Origin: Flavobacteriaceae bacterium UBA4166
GTDB taxonomy: Bacteria; Bacteroidota; Bacteroidia; Flavobacteriales; Flavobacteriaceae
Reading direction: 5' to 3'
NCBI GenBank assembly: GCA_002379985.1
Contig: DFVG01000017.1
Coordinates: 1-64,000, forward strand
DNA: 64,000 nucleotides
The notes under the pieces were generated by a model that had not been told where the DNA came from, searched no databases, and saw only the letters and a list, made by a program, of their open reading frames with translations. Made by a program: the position numbers and the translations under genes. Numbering within the stretch: position 1 is the first letter of the stretch; every line of letters starts with the position of its first letter. Of this stretch, positions 34,594 through 43,206 are shown in pieces.

Positions 34594-35871
34594 TTAATCC
34601 TTATGGACCACACCATTCTTCATCACAAAGACCACATTCTCCATGGTAGCGATCTCTTTGGTAGGATCTTCGTCCACCGCAATAATATCGGCCAAGAAGC
34701 CTTCTTTGATCTGCCCTAGCGACGTTTCCATATCCAACAATTTGGCATTGGTAATGGTAGCCGACTGGAGGGTTGCCATAGCCGGCATCCCTGCTTCTAC
34801 CATATATCCAAATTCTTTTCCATTCTGTCCATGGGGAAACACTCCGGCATCTGTTCCGAAGGCAATATTAACACCGGCATTGTATGCCATTGCATACATA
34901 TTCTGGATCTTCGACCCGATCTCCAGCGCTTTCGGCACAATGATCGCAGGATAATATCCTGGCACTTTCGCTTTTTCTGCTACGTACCTTCCAGCAGAGA
35001 TGGTTGGCACCAAATAGGTACCATATTCTTTCATAAGGGCAGCAGTTTCTTTATCCATCAAAGAACCGTGCTCGATAGTCGTCACTCCAGCGCGAATGGC
35101 GCGTTTCATTCCCTCAATACCATGGGCGTGTGCCGCTACTTTCATTCCGTACTCTTTTGCTGTTCGTACGATCTCATCCACCTCTTCTTGCGTGAATTGG
35201 GGATTTTGCCCGCTCTTCGCAACGCTCAATACTCCTCCAGTAGCAGTGATCTTGATCCAATCGGCTCCATTTTTATAGCGTTGTCGAACGGCTTTTCTAG
35301 CATCCGCTACGCCGTTAATCACACCTTCTTTGGGACCCGGATCCCCCATGAGTTCGCGATTCCGACCGTTAGTAGGATCGGCATGACCTCCTGTGGTTCC
35401 AATGGCTTTTTCTGCAGTAAAAATTCGTGGTCCCGGTACTTTACCACGAGCAATCGCATCTCGCAACGAAACATTCACACCACTTCCTCCCAAGTCACGA
35501 ACGGTGGTAAATCCTGCCATCAACGTGCGTTTGGCAATTTCCGCAGCATTATAAGCTACATCGGCGTCATTCAAGGTAAAGGTTTCTAAGTACCGATTTG
35601 GGTTGGTTTCTCCTTCAATATGAACATGCATATCAATAAGGCCGGGCATGACGGTTTTATCACTCAGATCTATAATCACGTCATCAGAGCGTTTGGTGGC
35701 AAAAAAACCATCTCGCACTTGCGTGATCTTATTGCCTTGTACAACGATGGTTTTCTTTTCGGAAATGGTTCCGGATTGTGTATCCACGAGCTTTCCACAG
35801 TGAATATAAGTACTCTGTGCAGAAAGACTTCCGAAGCATACAACAATAAAGAGAAGGTATAAATATTTCAT
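34594..35871 (-). CDS. Secreted amidohydrolase (imidazolonepropionase/Xaa-Pro dipeptidase type)
   Basis: A 425-aa metal-dependent hydrolase with signal peptide (1-18, GSLSAQ). Metal ligands are visible as MHVHIEG (HxH), the KITATGG lysine region, HAHGIEGMKRAI, EHGSLMD and GTDAGVFPHG, the normal order in the amidohydrolase superfamily. Such exported members cleave cyclic amides or prolyl peptides; the substrate here is unknown. The start directly precedes the signal peptide. It stands 8 bp downstream of galE on the same strand. Confidence 0.9.
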   Translation of the reverse strand: MKYLYLLFIVVCFGSLSAQSTYIHCGKLVDTQSGTISEKKTIVVQGNKITQVRDGFFATKRSDDVIIDLSDKTVMPGLIDMHVHIEGETNPNRYLETFTLNDADVAYNAAEIAKRTLMAGFTTVRDLGGSGVNVSLRDAIARGKVPGPRIFTAEKAIGTTGGHADPTNGRNRELMGDPGPKEGVINGVADARKAVRQRYKNGADWIKITATGGVLSVAKSGQNPQFTQEEVDEIVRTAKEYGMKVAAHAHGIEGMKRAIRAGVTTIEHGSLMDKETAALMKEYGTYLVPTISAGRYVAEKAKVPGYYPAIIVPKALEIGSKIQNMYAMAYNAGVNIAFGTDAGVFPHGQNGKEFGYMVEAGMPAMATLQSATITNAKLLDMETSLGQIKEGFLADIIAVDEDPTKEIATMENVVFVMKNGVVHKD

Positions 35872-35879
35872 AAGGGTAA

Positions 35880-36899
35880 TTATTGATTTCTAATTTTTTG
35901 CTCCCACTTCCAAGCCGAAGCTAATGCTTCTTCCATAGTCTTTTTTGCTTTCCAACCTAGCGTCTTATTAGCCTGTGTGGTGTCTGCATAAACCGACACT
36001 ACGTCGCCGGATCTGCGGTCTGTAATTTCATAAAACAACGAAATTCCCGTTGTTTCTTCAAAAGCAGTAATCACTTCTAACACAGAACTTCCTTTACCTG
36101 TGCCTACATTAAAGACTTCGAAAGAATTTTTGTTTTTCCCGTCAAGCAATCGTTGCAGTGCCACGACATGTGCTTCGGCAAGGTCAACAACATGAATATA
36201 ATCGCGAATGCAGCTACCGTCCTTCGTTGGATAATCGTTTCCAAAAACTAACAACTTTTCTCGAAGTCCGACAGCAGTCTGCGTTATAAATGGCACTAAA
36301 TTCTGCGGAACACCTACAGGAAGTTCTCCAATGTGTGCCGTTTCATGTGCGCCGATAGGGTTGAAATAGCGCAACGAAATAGCCTGCAATTTGGAAGCGA
36401 CACAAGTATCTTTGATAATTTCTTCATTGATCTGCTTCGTGTTTCCATAAGGCGACGTGGCCTCTTTTATCGGAGCATTTTCAGTAATGGGAAGGGCATC
36501 GGGTTCGCCATACACAGTGCAAGAGGAACTAAAGATAAGGTTTGGGACATCGTATTCTTTGCAATTCTGAAGAAGATACACTAAGGAGTGAATGTTATTT
36601 TCATAATACAATAACGGATTTTCAACACTTTCTCCTACGGCTTTGCTTGCCGCAAAATGGATCACTCCGTCAAGATCAGGATGCGATTGAAAAAAGTCGG
36701 CTACAGCCGACTTATCCCTTAGTTCCAAACGTTCAAATTGGGGTGCCTTTCCGGTAATCGATTCAATACCCACCAACACATCGATAGACGCATTAGACAG
36801 ATTATCTACCACAACCACTTCAAAACCTGTTTCCTGAAGGGCTACGACCGTATGAGAGCCAATATACCCTAATCCACCTGTTACTAGAATTTTTTTCAT
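35880..36899 (-). CDS. galE: UDP-glucose 4-epimerase
   Basis: A 339-aa NAD-dependent short-chain enzyme that interconverts UDP-glucose and UDP-galactose. The nucleotide loop GGLGYIGSHT (8-17), SSSCTVYG (Ser124-126 area), and the catalytic YGNTK (Tyr151, Lys155) are present, as is the sugar-binding RYFNPIGAHETAHIGE. It overlaps the stop of the DegT aminotransferase by one base (TGATG), so the two are translated together, probably for surface polysaccharide precursors. Confidence 0.94.
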   Translation of the reverse strand: MKKILVTGGLGYIGSHTVVALQETGFEVVVVDNLSNASIDVLVGIESITGKAPQFERLELRDKSAVADFFQSHPDLDGVIHFAASKAVGESVENPLLYYENNIHSLVYLLQNCKEYDVPNLIFSSSCTVYGEPDALPITENAPIKEATSPYGNTKQINEEIIKDTCVASKLQAISLRYFNPIGAHETAHIGELPVGVPQNLVPFITQTAVGLREKLLVFGNDYPTKDGSCIRDYIHVVDLAEAHVVALQRLLDGKNKNSFEVFNVGTGKGSSVLEVITAFEETTGISLFYEITDRRSGDVVSVYADTTQANKTLGWKAKKTMEEALASAWKWEQKIRNQ

Positions 36900-38056
36900 C
36901 AGGCTGTTACAAATGTTATCACTGCTTTTGTAATATAGTCAATTTGCTCATCATTTAACTCCGTATGCATAGGAAGCGAAATCACTTCTTTTACCAATTG
37001 ATTGGTCACAGCAAAATCGGCTTCCTTATAACGCTCATCTGCATATGCTTTTTGAAGATGCAAGGGAATAGGATAATAGACGCCACAAGGAATTCCTTGT
37101 TCATTCAAATGATTTACCAGCGCATCTCGGTCTGTATTAATTAGTCGTAATGTATATTGATGAAACACGTGACAATCACAAACATCACAGATTCCCAAGG
37201 GAGCCTCACAATAGCCGGTAGGCGTAATGATATTCTCAATACCTTGGAAAGCTTCCGTATACTTCCTCGCTGCATTTCTTCGGCTGGCATTGTACGAATC
37301 TAACTGTGGTAATTTAGCACGTAAAATAGTAGCTTGAATAGAATCCAAGCGTGAATTCACGCCTACCACATCATGATGATATCGCACATACATTCCGTGA
37401 TTTACGATACCGCGTATGGTATGGGCCAGTTCGTCATCATTCGTAAAGATGGCACCTCCATCACCATAGCATCCTAAATTTTTACTAGGGAAGAACGAAG
37501 TAGATCCCACATGGCCAATCGTTCCTGTTTTTTTCTTGGTTCCGTCTTCTGAAGTGTACGTTCCGCCGATGGCTTGAGCATTATCTTCAATAACATATAG
37601 ATCGTGTTCTTCGGCCAGCGCCATTAAAGCGTCCATAGGTGCCGATAACCCAAACAGGTGTACGGGAACAATTGCTTTGGTTTTAGGAGTGATGGCTTTC
37701 TTCACGGCCTCAACATCTATATTGAAACTCACGGGATCTACATCTACCAAAACCGGTGTTAGCCCAAGTAGGGCAATCACCTCCACGGTAGCGGCGAACG
37801 TGAAATCAGCAGTAATCACTTCATCTCCCGGTTGCAATCCCAATCCCATCATGGCAATTTGCAAAGCATCGGTACCGTTGGCACACGGAATCACGTGTTT
37901 GACGTCTAGATAGCTTTCTAATTCTTGCTGAAAAGCATGAACTTCAGGACCATTAATGTAGGCTGCAGAAGAGATCACATCGAGAACCGACCGATCTACC
38001 TGTTCTTTAATTTTTTCGTATTGACCTTTCAGGTCGACCATCTGTATCTTTTTCAT
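36899..38056 (-). CDS. DegT/DnrJ/EryC1/StrS-family aminotransferase
   Basis: A 385-aa PLP enzyme that transfers amino groups to nucleotide-linked keto sugars. Lys192 in FFPSKNLGCYGDGG is the Schiff-base lysine; NGTDALQIAMMGLGL, ADFTFAATVE and VIEDNAQAIGG are the cofactor-binding segments. An unusual insertion ICDVCDCHVFHQYTL contains three cysteines. The ATG at 38056 (MKKIQMVDL) begins the conserved N-terminus; the frame upstream is not conserved in kind. It is the first gene of a pair with galE, divergent from waaA, so a role in O-antigen or LPS sugar formation is likely. Confidence 0.92.
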   Translation of the reverse strand: MKKIQMVDLKGQYEKIKEQVDRSVLDVISSAAYINGPEVHAFQQELESYLDVKHVIPCANGTDALQIAMMGLGLQPGDEVITADFTFAATVEVIALLGLTPVLVDVDPVSFNIDVEAVKKAITPKTKAIVPVHLFGLSAPMDALMALAEEHDLYVIEDNAQAIGGTYTSEDGTKKKTGTIGHVGSTSFFPSKNLGCYGDGGAIFTNDDELAHTIRGIVNHGMYVRYHHDVVGVNSRLDSIQATILRAKLPQLDSYNASRRNAARKYTEAFQGIENIITPTGYCEAPLGICDVCDCHVFHQYTLRLINTDRDALVNHLNEQGIPCGVYYPIPLHLQKAYADERYKEADFAVTNQLVKEVISLPMHTELNDEQIDYITKAVITFVTA

Positions 38057-38162
38057 ACGCTGCGTTGAAATCACCTAATATTCTCTCCGTAAAACTACAA
38101 ATTTGTTCGCGTTCAGCAGGGCCGAAAAATAGCTTTTTAGCATTTTACCATTTGGATTCTTC

Positions 38163-38170
38163 TATCTTTG
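38163..38170 (+). promoter_or_regulatory. Candidate -7 element for waaA
   Basis: TATCTTTG is an exact match to TAnnTTTG, ending 33 bp before the waaA ATG. The expected -33 TTG position holds TTT. Confidence 0.4.
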
Positions 38171-38203
38171 TGTTCTTCGGATCTCTTAACGCCAACTGCA
38201 TTC

Positions 38204-39457
38204 ATGCGTTTTTTATACAATGTCCTCATTCAAATTTCCTATGCCGCCATTTGGTGCGCACAAGGATTTAGTTTGAAGATGAAAGCATTTGTACAAGGCA
38301 GAAAACACAGCTTCACTGACCTAGAGAAAACCATACATCCAACCGATACTACGGTTTGGTTTCACTGTGCTTCGCTGGGAGAATTTGAACAAGGACTACC
38401 TATCATGGAGGCTCTTAAAAAGACATATCCCCATGTGAAATTGGTGATTACTTTCTTTTCGCCTTCTGGATATGAAATTAAAAAAAACGCCCCTATCGCG
38501 GATGCGGTTGTCTATCTTCCATGGGATACTCGAAAGAATGCACAGCGCTTCATAGCGCAGGTGCGACCACAATGGGCCTTTTTTGTAAAGTATGAGTTTT
38601 GGCCCAATTACTTATTTGAACTGAAAGCGCAACAAATCCCTACGTTTCTAGTCTCCGGATTATTTCGACCCAACCAACTTTTCTTTAAGTGGTATGGTGG
38701 TTTTTATCGGAAGGCATTGGAAACGTTCGACCACTTTTTTTTACAGAGTGCATCTTCACAGGCTTTATTAGAGGGCATTGATATTACGCATACTACCCTT
38801 AGCGGTGATACTCGTTTTGATCGCGTAGCAAAACAAATTGAAATTGACAATACGGTTCCTTTTATTGAAGAGTTTATTGATGAAAATCTTTGTTTGGTCT
38901 GCGGAAGTACATGGCCTGAAGACGAACAAGTGCTCTTACCCTATTTGCTTCAGCGTAATAACCAACTAAAAAGCATCGTGGCTCCACATAATGTGGACGA
39001 ATCAACCATTCGTCAATTGAAATCCCGCTTGGGGGAAGCATGCATTTTATATTCCGAAGTACTTAAAAATGGAATGAATGGCAGTCCAGATGTTTTGATC
39101 ATCGACAGCATCGGGCTCCTAAGCAAACTGTATAGCTATGCCGACATCGCTTATGTAGGCGGGGCCATGGGAAGTACGGGACTTCACAATATTTTAGAAC
39201 CGGCCACCTTTGGGGTTCCTATCATCATCGGAAAACATTTTGAAAAATTTCCGGAAGCCGAGCGGCTACGTCAATTGGCAGGACTTTTTTCTATTGATAG
39301 TTCCGAAAGTTGTGCAAAGATGCTAAACCAACTGATTACAGAGCGTTCTTTCCGAGAGAAAACAGGAATGATCGCCGGCCATTTTGTAAATAGTAATACC
39401 GGAGCCACACAGCGCATTATGCAACATTTAAAAGAGCATTATACTGTCACTGCCTGA
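38204..39457 (+). CDS. waaA: 3-deoxy-D-manno-octulosonic acid transferase
   Basis: A 417-aa inner-membrane glycosyltransferase that adds Kdo to lipid A. It has the N-terminal membrane helix (FLYNVLIQISYAAIWCAQG), the catalytic glutamate in WFHCASLGEFEQG, the GT-B linker VKYEFWPNYL, CGSTWPEDEQVLLPYL, and the CMP-Kdo site VGGAMGSTGLHNILEP. The ATG at 38204 begins the membrane helix; the longer frame adds 12 residues without support. Its end overlaps the convergent DUF2461 gene by 19 bp. Confidence 0.95.
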   Translation: MRFLYNVLIQISYAAIWCAQGFSLKMKAFVQGRKHSFTDLEKTIHPTDTTVWFHCASLGEFEQGLPIMEALKKTYPHVKLVITFFSPSGYEIKKNAPIADAVVYLPWDTRKNAQRFIAQVRPQWAFFVKYEFWPNYLFELKAQQIPTFLVSGLFRPNQLFFKWYGGFYRKALETFDHFFLQSASSQALLEGIDITHTTLSGDTRFDRVAKQIEIDNTVPFIEEFIDENLCLVCGSTWPEDEQVLLPYLLQRNNQLKSIVAPHNVDESTIRQLKSRLGEACILYSEVLKNGMNGSPDVLIIDSIGLLSKLYSYADIAYVGGAMGSTGLHNILEPATFGVPIIIGKHFEKFPEAERLRQLAGLFSIDSSESCAKMLNQLITERSFREKTGMIAGHFVNSNTGATQRIMQHLKEHYTVTA

Positions 39458-40092
39458 TTGAGGTAGCGTCTAAATGGCAACATTTCTTTATAAATACCAA
39501 TCACTAATTCCTCAAAAGAATCTGAAAAGATCTCAGCTTTTGTAAGAGGTCGCGTCACCGCAAAAGATCTTCTGCGAAGCAAATTGATGTGTTCATGATC
39601 TTGTGAAAACCCTTTTGGGGCTGTTTTTAAAGGATTGTTTTCAACAAGGGAACCAAACATTTTTACAAAACTGGGACGGTGCAGTACCTTTTTTAATTCG
39701 TGACCATTATAATCGATTGCTTGTCGGATACTCCGCAATAGCTTCGAGCTGGGATGCCAGTAACCTCCGCCGATAAAGCACTCGTTCACCCCAAAATGTA
39801 GATAAAAATCACCTTGCTTGCTCACTTGATCCAGTCCGGCTCCAAAATGATCTTTATACACCGGTCGATCGGGATGAAACATAAGGTTATTGTTGATCCT
39901 ATTAATAGCTTTTTTACCGGGAGTATCATAATAATTGGGATCTATCTGAGCCAGTTTCATGTTCATTTGATCCAGCCACGCAATCAACGAATCACGCACA
40001 TCATGGTATTCTGAACGGTGTGCATCCATCCAAGCCGTTTCGTTGTTTTGAGTGAGTTTTTCCAGAAATGTAAATAGCTTTTGAAAGTCCAT
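39439..40092 (-). CDS. DUF2461 domain protein
   Basis: A 217-aa cytosolic protein with the DUF2461 pattern: FLEKLTQNNETAWMDAHR, KAINRINNNLMFHPDRPVYK (20 residues), FYLHFGVNECFIGGGYWHPS and RPLTKAEIFSDSFEELV. The family is widespread but without a known function. It overlaps waaA at the 3' end by 19 bp; its promoter region (40093-40210) is shared with the divergent small lipoprotein gene. Confidence 0.87.
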   Translation of the reverse strand: MDFQKLFTFLEKLTQNNETAWMDAHRSEYHDVRDSLIAWLDQMNMKLAQIDPNYYDTPGKKAINRINNNLMFHPDRPVYKDHFGAGLDQVSKQGDFYLHFGVNECFIGGGYWHPSSKLLRSIRQAIDYNGHELKKVLHRPSFVKMFGSLVENNPLKTAPKGFSQDHEHINLLRRRSFAVTRPLTKAEIFSDSFEELVIGIYKEMLPFRRYLNQAVTV

Positions 40093-40176
40093 ATATGTGT
40101 ATAAAATTAAGGCTATAACAACGAATTCATTTAAAAATTTAATAAAACTTTACAATATCTCAAATGTTAAATCCTG

Positions 40177-40184
40177 TAGATTTG
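40177..40184 (+). promoter_or_regulatory. Candidate -7 element for the first small lipoprotein
   Basis: TAGATTTG matches TAnnTTTG and ends 26 bp before the ATG at 40211; no clear -33 TTG. Confidence 0.42.
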
Positions 40185-40210
40185 TTTCATAATCTTTAAA
40201 CACCAACCCT

Positions 40211-40429
40211 ATGAAACGCATCGTATTAACACTTGCATTGGCTTCAACGATGACCTTTGCAGTTTCTTGTAGAGAAACCACCGAAAAAGAGGTGATTCGT
40301 GAAGTAGAAGTAGAAACTACTGACGACGAAGACGCTGAAGGAATTTTAGAAAGAACCGCAAAAGAAGTTGATAAAGAGGTCAATGAAGAAATTAACGAAG
40401 AGATCGACAAAATAGGAAATGACGATTAA
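40211..40429 (+). CDS. Small acidic lipoprotein, CRET family member A
   Basis: A 72-aa protein. Residues 1-19 are a signal peptide and the lipidation site is FAVSC-RETTEK (Cys20). The mature part is very rich in Glu and Asp and predicted helical (EVDKEVNEEINEEID). It shares the Cys-Arg-Glu/Asp-Thr start with four other short proteins in this window (40458, 40734, 44017, 44331). Acidic residues directly after the lipid cysteine resemble the export signal that sends Bacteroidota lipoproteins to the cell surface; that placement is an inference. No named family is recognised. Confidence 0.85.
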   Translation: MKRIVLTLALASTMTFAVSCRETTEKEVIREVEVETTDDEDAEGILERTAKEVDKEVNEEINEEIDKIGNDD

Positions 40430-40457
40430 TCACAATCTAACCATTAAAACGTAACAT

Positions 40458-40712
40458 ATGAAAAAGTTAATGATAAGCCTGCTTTTGGTAGCGGCTTTTA
40501 GTACCAGTTTCGTCTCCTGTCGTGATACCAAAAAGGCAGATGACATGGAAGACGTAGTAGATGATGTTGAAGACGCTATTGATGATGCCGCAGACGAAGT
40601 AGAAGATGCTGTTGATGATGACGCTACCGATCCCGTGGAAAACACACTTCAAGAAGGCGTAAACGAGGCACAGGAAAACACCGGACTTGGTGGTACCGAT
40701 GATGCTTCATAA
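40458..40712 (+). CDS. Small acidic lipoprotein, CRET family member B
   Basis: An 84-aa paralogue of the preceding protein: signal peptide 1-20, FVSC-RDTKKADD (Cys21), then a run of helical repeats built from (V/A)(E/D)DA units (DVEDAIDDAADEVEDAV), ending with a Gly-rich tail. The net charge is strongly negative. It begins 28 bp after member A and likely shares its transcript. Function unknown; amphipathic acidic helices suggest contact with a surface or with cationic partners, which is only a guess. Confidence 0.85.
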   Translation: MKKLMISLLLVAAFSTSFVSCRDTKKADDMEDVVDDVEDAIDDAADEVEDAVDDDATDPVENTLQEGVNEAQENTGLGGTDDAS

Positions 40713-40733
40713 CAAATCACAAAAATGTATATC

Positions 40734-40991
40734 ATGAAAAAAGTATTGTTTATAACTCTATGTACGCTATTAATGGCAACTTCATTCACTTCATGTCGAG
40801 AGACCAATGAAGATGAGAAGACTGCTGAAGAGCTTGTAGAAGAAATGGAAGCCGAAGGTGCCGACATCAAAAAGAAAGTAGATGATGACGAAACCAAGAT
40901 CAAGATGGAAACCGAAAATAAAGAGGTGAAAATCAAGACTGAAGACGGCGAATCCAAAATCAAAATTAAGACCGAGAATGATGATGCATAA
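40734..40991 (+). CDS. Small lipoprotein, CRET family member C with KIK repeats
   Basis: An 85-aa protein with signal peptide 1-20 and FTSC-RETNEDE (Cys21). After a helical part (ELVEEMEAEGADIKKK) it departs from the others: residues about 52-83 contain three 11-residue repeats with alternating Lys-Ile and acidic residues (ETKIKMETENK, EVKIKTEDGES, KIKIKTENDDA), which look like edge beta-strands rather than helix. ATG 40734 is chosen over 40725 because it starts the signal peptide. It is third in the A-B-C run and ends at a bidirectional terminator. Confidence 0.83.
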   Translation: MKKVLFITLCTLLMATSFTSCRETNEDEKTAEELVEEMEAEGADIKKKVDDDETKIKMETENKEVKIKTEDGESKIKIKTENDDA

Positions 40992-41013
40992 GATGCATTA
41001 TTAGAAACAATCT

Positions 41014-41043
41014 GAAAATGGTCCCTCTTGGGGCCATTTTTTA
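41014..41043. terminator. Bidirectional terminator between lipoprotein C and the S24 repressor gene
   Basis: AAAATGGTCCC pairs with GGGGCCATTTT around a small loop with A and T tracts on both sides, serving both convergent genes. Confidence 0.82.
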
Positions 41044-41811
41044 TGTATTTAAGGTATTGATCTGCCCTTTCAATTCTTCCATCGATTGTTGTAATTGCCT
41101 TAGCAAGGTGCTATCTGAAGGCTCTTCAATACCGAACGTCAATTTACTATTAACCTGCCATAGTTCTTGAATATCAGTTACCTCAACTTCTATAGGAAGG
41201 TATTCAGGATTAAGCGATATGAGTCGGATTTTCTCTGGATTTCCGGAAACTTTCTGAAGTTTTTTCACCAATACCGAATCGTGCAATACCACGATAAAGA
41301 TCTTACTATCACTAGCTTCGGCAATACTTGAAACAGCTTTTCCCAAAACCCATTCGTTAGGCCGGATATTTGGCAACATACTATCTCCTTCCACCTGAAA
41401 ACCACGATAGGTAGCGTTTCGATACTGCGGTAAGGGAATATTGAATGACGGAAGACTCTGGTACCATTCTACATCTTGAATATTATGTGGATATCCGGCA
41501 GCAGCCTTCTGGTTCACCAAAAGAATACTGTCTTCGGAAGCCTCATTCAGCGTGATGACCTTCGGACTTACATCGCCACCATGGATAGAAACATATTGAC
41601 GTACACTTTTTCCGAATAACCAAAGAGGATTTATCTGAAACTGATGCAAAAGCTCCATGACGGCCTTCCCGGATATTTTGGTCTTACCGCGCTCAATATC
41701 TGCGGTAGTTGTTCCAATTCCGAGCAATTCAGCAAAGGATTGTTGCGTGTGATGTTGCTCTTCGCGAACGCGCTTAAAACGCTTGGCTTCAATACTTACT
41801 TCTTTTCCCAT
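41041..41811 (-). CDS. LexA/CI-like HTH repressor with S24 peptidase domain
   Basis: A 256-aa transcription regulator. Residues about 8-65 are an XRE-type helix-turn-helix (FKRVREEQHHTQQSFAELLG, TTADIERGKTKISG). The C-terminal part is a peptidase S24 domain: a possible scissile Ala105-Gly106 (QKAAAGYP), the nucleophile Ser144 in EGDSMLPN, and the Lys183 base in VLVKKL. All three elements of RecA-stimulated self-cleavage therefore seem present. A C-terminal coiled tail (LLRQLQQSMEELKGQ) follows. ATG 41811 is preferred; the longer frame would run through the shared operator region. It is divergent from the radical SAM/DNA-repair pair with four GGA-N5-TCC sites between them, so it probably controls itself and that pair. 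Confidence 0.88.
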   Translation of the reverse strand: MGKEVSIEAKRFKRVREEQHHTQQSFAELLGIGTTTADIERGKTKISGKAVMELLHQFQINPLWLFGKSVRQYVSIHGGDVSPKVITLNEASEDSILLVNQKAAAGYPHNIQDVEWYQSLPSFNIPLPQYRNATYRGFQVEGDSMLPNIRPNEWVLGKAVSSIAEASDSKIFIVVLHDSVLVKKLQKVSGNPEKIRLISLNPEYLPIEVEVTDIQELWQVNSKLTFGIEEPSDSTLLRQLQQSMEELKGQINTLNT

Positions 41812-41832
41812 AGGCACAAGATACAGTATTTT

Positions 41833-41903
41833 GGAATATATCCAAAATGACAACGGATATAATCCTATTTTTAGGAAATTTTCCATAATTTTGGAACAAA
41901 TCC
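41833..41903. promoter_or_regulatory. Array of four GGA-N5-TCC inverted repeats (putative operators)
   Basis: The 99 bp between the divergent starts hold four copies of GGA-N5-TCC: 41833-41843 (GGAATATATCC), 41855-41865 (GGATATAATCC), 41874-41884 (GGAAATTTTCC) and 41893-41903 (GGAACAAATCC). Centres are 22, 19 and 19 bp apart, about two helical turns. The first is embedded in a longer perfect repeat, ATTTTGGA-N5-TCCAAAAT. Such spacing suits cooperative binding of a dimeric repressor, presumably the adjacent S24 protein. Confidence 0.7.
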
Positions 41904-41910
41904 ATTTGCT

Positions 41911-43203
41911 ATGAATTTTGATCGGATTAAAGAAAAATTAGAGATCCTGGCCGATGCAGCCAAATACGATGTTTCCTGTGCCTCTAGCGGAAGTACTCGA
42001 AAAAATAAGAACAAAGGGTTGGGAAATAGTTCGGGGATGGGCATTTGCCATTCGTATACGGAAGACGGTCGCTGTGTATCCCTACTGAAAATACTATTGA
42101 CAAATCACTGCATTTTTGATTGTGCCTATTGTGTCACCCGAAAGAGCAATGATATTAAGCGGGCCGCTTTTAAAGTTCAGGAGGTGGTAGATCTCACCAT
42201 TCAATTCTATCGAAGAAATTATATTGAAGGGCTCTTTCTTTCTAGCGGAATCTTCAAAAACCCCGATACCACTATGGAACGCTTGGTTCAGGTGGCAAAA
42301 AAGTTACGAGAAGAAGAAAATTTCAACGGTTACATTCATCTGAAATCGATCCCGGGTGCCAGTGATGAACTTATGCGAGAAGCCGGATTGTATGCAGACC
42401 GACTTTCAGTGAATATTGAAATTCCGACAGAACAAGGATTGAAGCAATTAGCTCCCGATAAAAACCGCGAAGATTTTATCAAACCGATGCGGAAAGTAAA
42501 GCAGGAAATACAACTATATCGTTCCGAAAAGAAAAAATTTCGGCACACCCCAGTCTACGCTCCGGCCGGACAGAGCACCCAAATGATTATTGGCGCCACG
42601 GGTGAATCGGATGCACAGATCATGTATACATCCGCTTATTTTTACAAGCAATTTCGCATGAAGCGGGTGTACTATTCCGGCTACATCCCTATTAGCTACG
42701 ATCCACGTTTGCCTATGATAGGCACCGAAGTACCGATGATGCGAGAAAACAGGTTATATCAAACCGACTGGCTATTGCGCTTTTATGGTTTTGACATTCG
42801 GGAATTGTTAAACAAAGAGCATCCTAATCTTGACATGGACATTGATCCAAAACTTAGCTGGGCCCTACGCAACCTTTCCTTTTTTCCGATAGACATCAAT
42901 ACCGCAGACAAACAATGGCTGGCGCGCATTCCCGGCGTTGGAATGAAGTCGGTGCACAAAATCCTTACCGGAAGAAAGCATCAAACCATTCGATGGCATG
43001 ACTTGCAAAAGATGGGTATCGCTATGAATCGTGCAAAATACTTTATCCATTGCCCCGGGACTCCTTATGATTTCAAAGACCGTACGTCTTCTCAAATTAA
43101 GGGTTTAATTCTCGGGCACACAACAAGTAAATATCACAAAACCTATAATGGTCAGTTGAATTTGTTCGAGAATGCAACGACCTCCCTAACCCTTTCTTCC
43201 TAG
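41911..43203 (+). CDS. Radical SAM DNA modification/repair protein (UDG-linked type)
   Basis: A 430-aa protein with a radical SAM core. The iron-sulphur cysteines are Cys67, Cys71 and Cys74 in NHCIFDCAYCVTRK (CX3CX2C). Extra N-terminal cysteines (Cys23, Cys46, Cys55) precede the core. The C-terminus has a helix-hairpin-helix DNA-binding element (IDINTADKQWLARIPGVGM). This is the architecture of the putative DNA modification/repair radical SAM proteins that occur beside uracil-DNA-glycosylase-like partners; the reaction is unknown. It is followed 3 bp later by such a partner. The ATG lies 7 bp from the last putative operator. Confidence 0.92.
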   Translation: MNFDRIKEKLEILADAAKYDVSCASSGSTRKNKNKGLGNSSGMGICHSYTEDGRCVSLLKILLTNHCIFDCAYCVTRKSNDIKRAAFKVQEVVDLTIQFYRRNYIEGLFLSSGIFKNPDTTMERLVQVAKKLREEENFNGYIHLKSIPGASDELMREAGLYADRLSVNIEIPTEQGLKQLAPDKNREDFIKPMRKVKQEIQLYRSEKKKFRHTPVYAPAGQSTQMIIGATGESDAQIMYTSAYFYKQFRMKRVYYSGYIPISYDPRLPMIGTEVPMMRENRLYQTDWLLRFYGFDIRELLNKEHPNLDMDIDPKLSWALRNLSFFPIDINTADKQWLARIPGVGMKSVHKILTGRKHQTIRWHDLQKMGIAMNRAKYFIHCPGTPYDFKDRTSSQIKGLILGHTTSKYHKTYNGQLNLFENATTSLTLSS

Positions 43204-43206
43204 ATC

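Noticed and set aside
34831..35589. A 252-codon open frame on the plus strand
   Set aside because: It lies wholly inside the amidohydrolase gene on the other strand, which has clear metal-ligand motifs; the antisense product is Ser/Phe-rich and has no recognisable domain.
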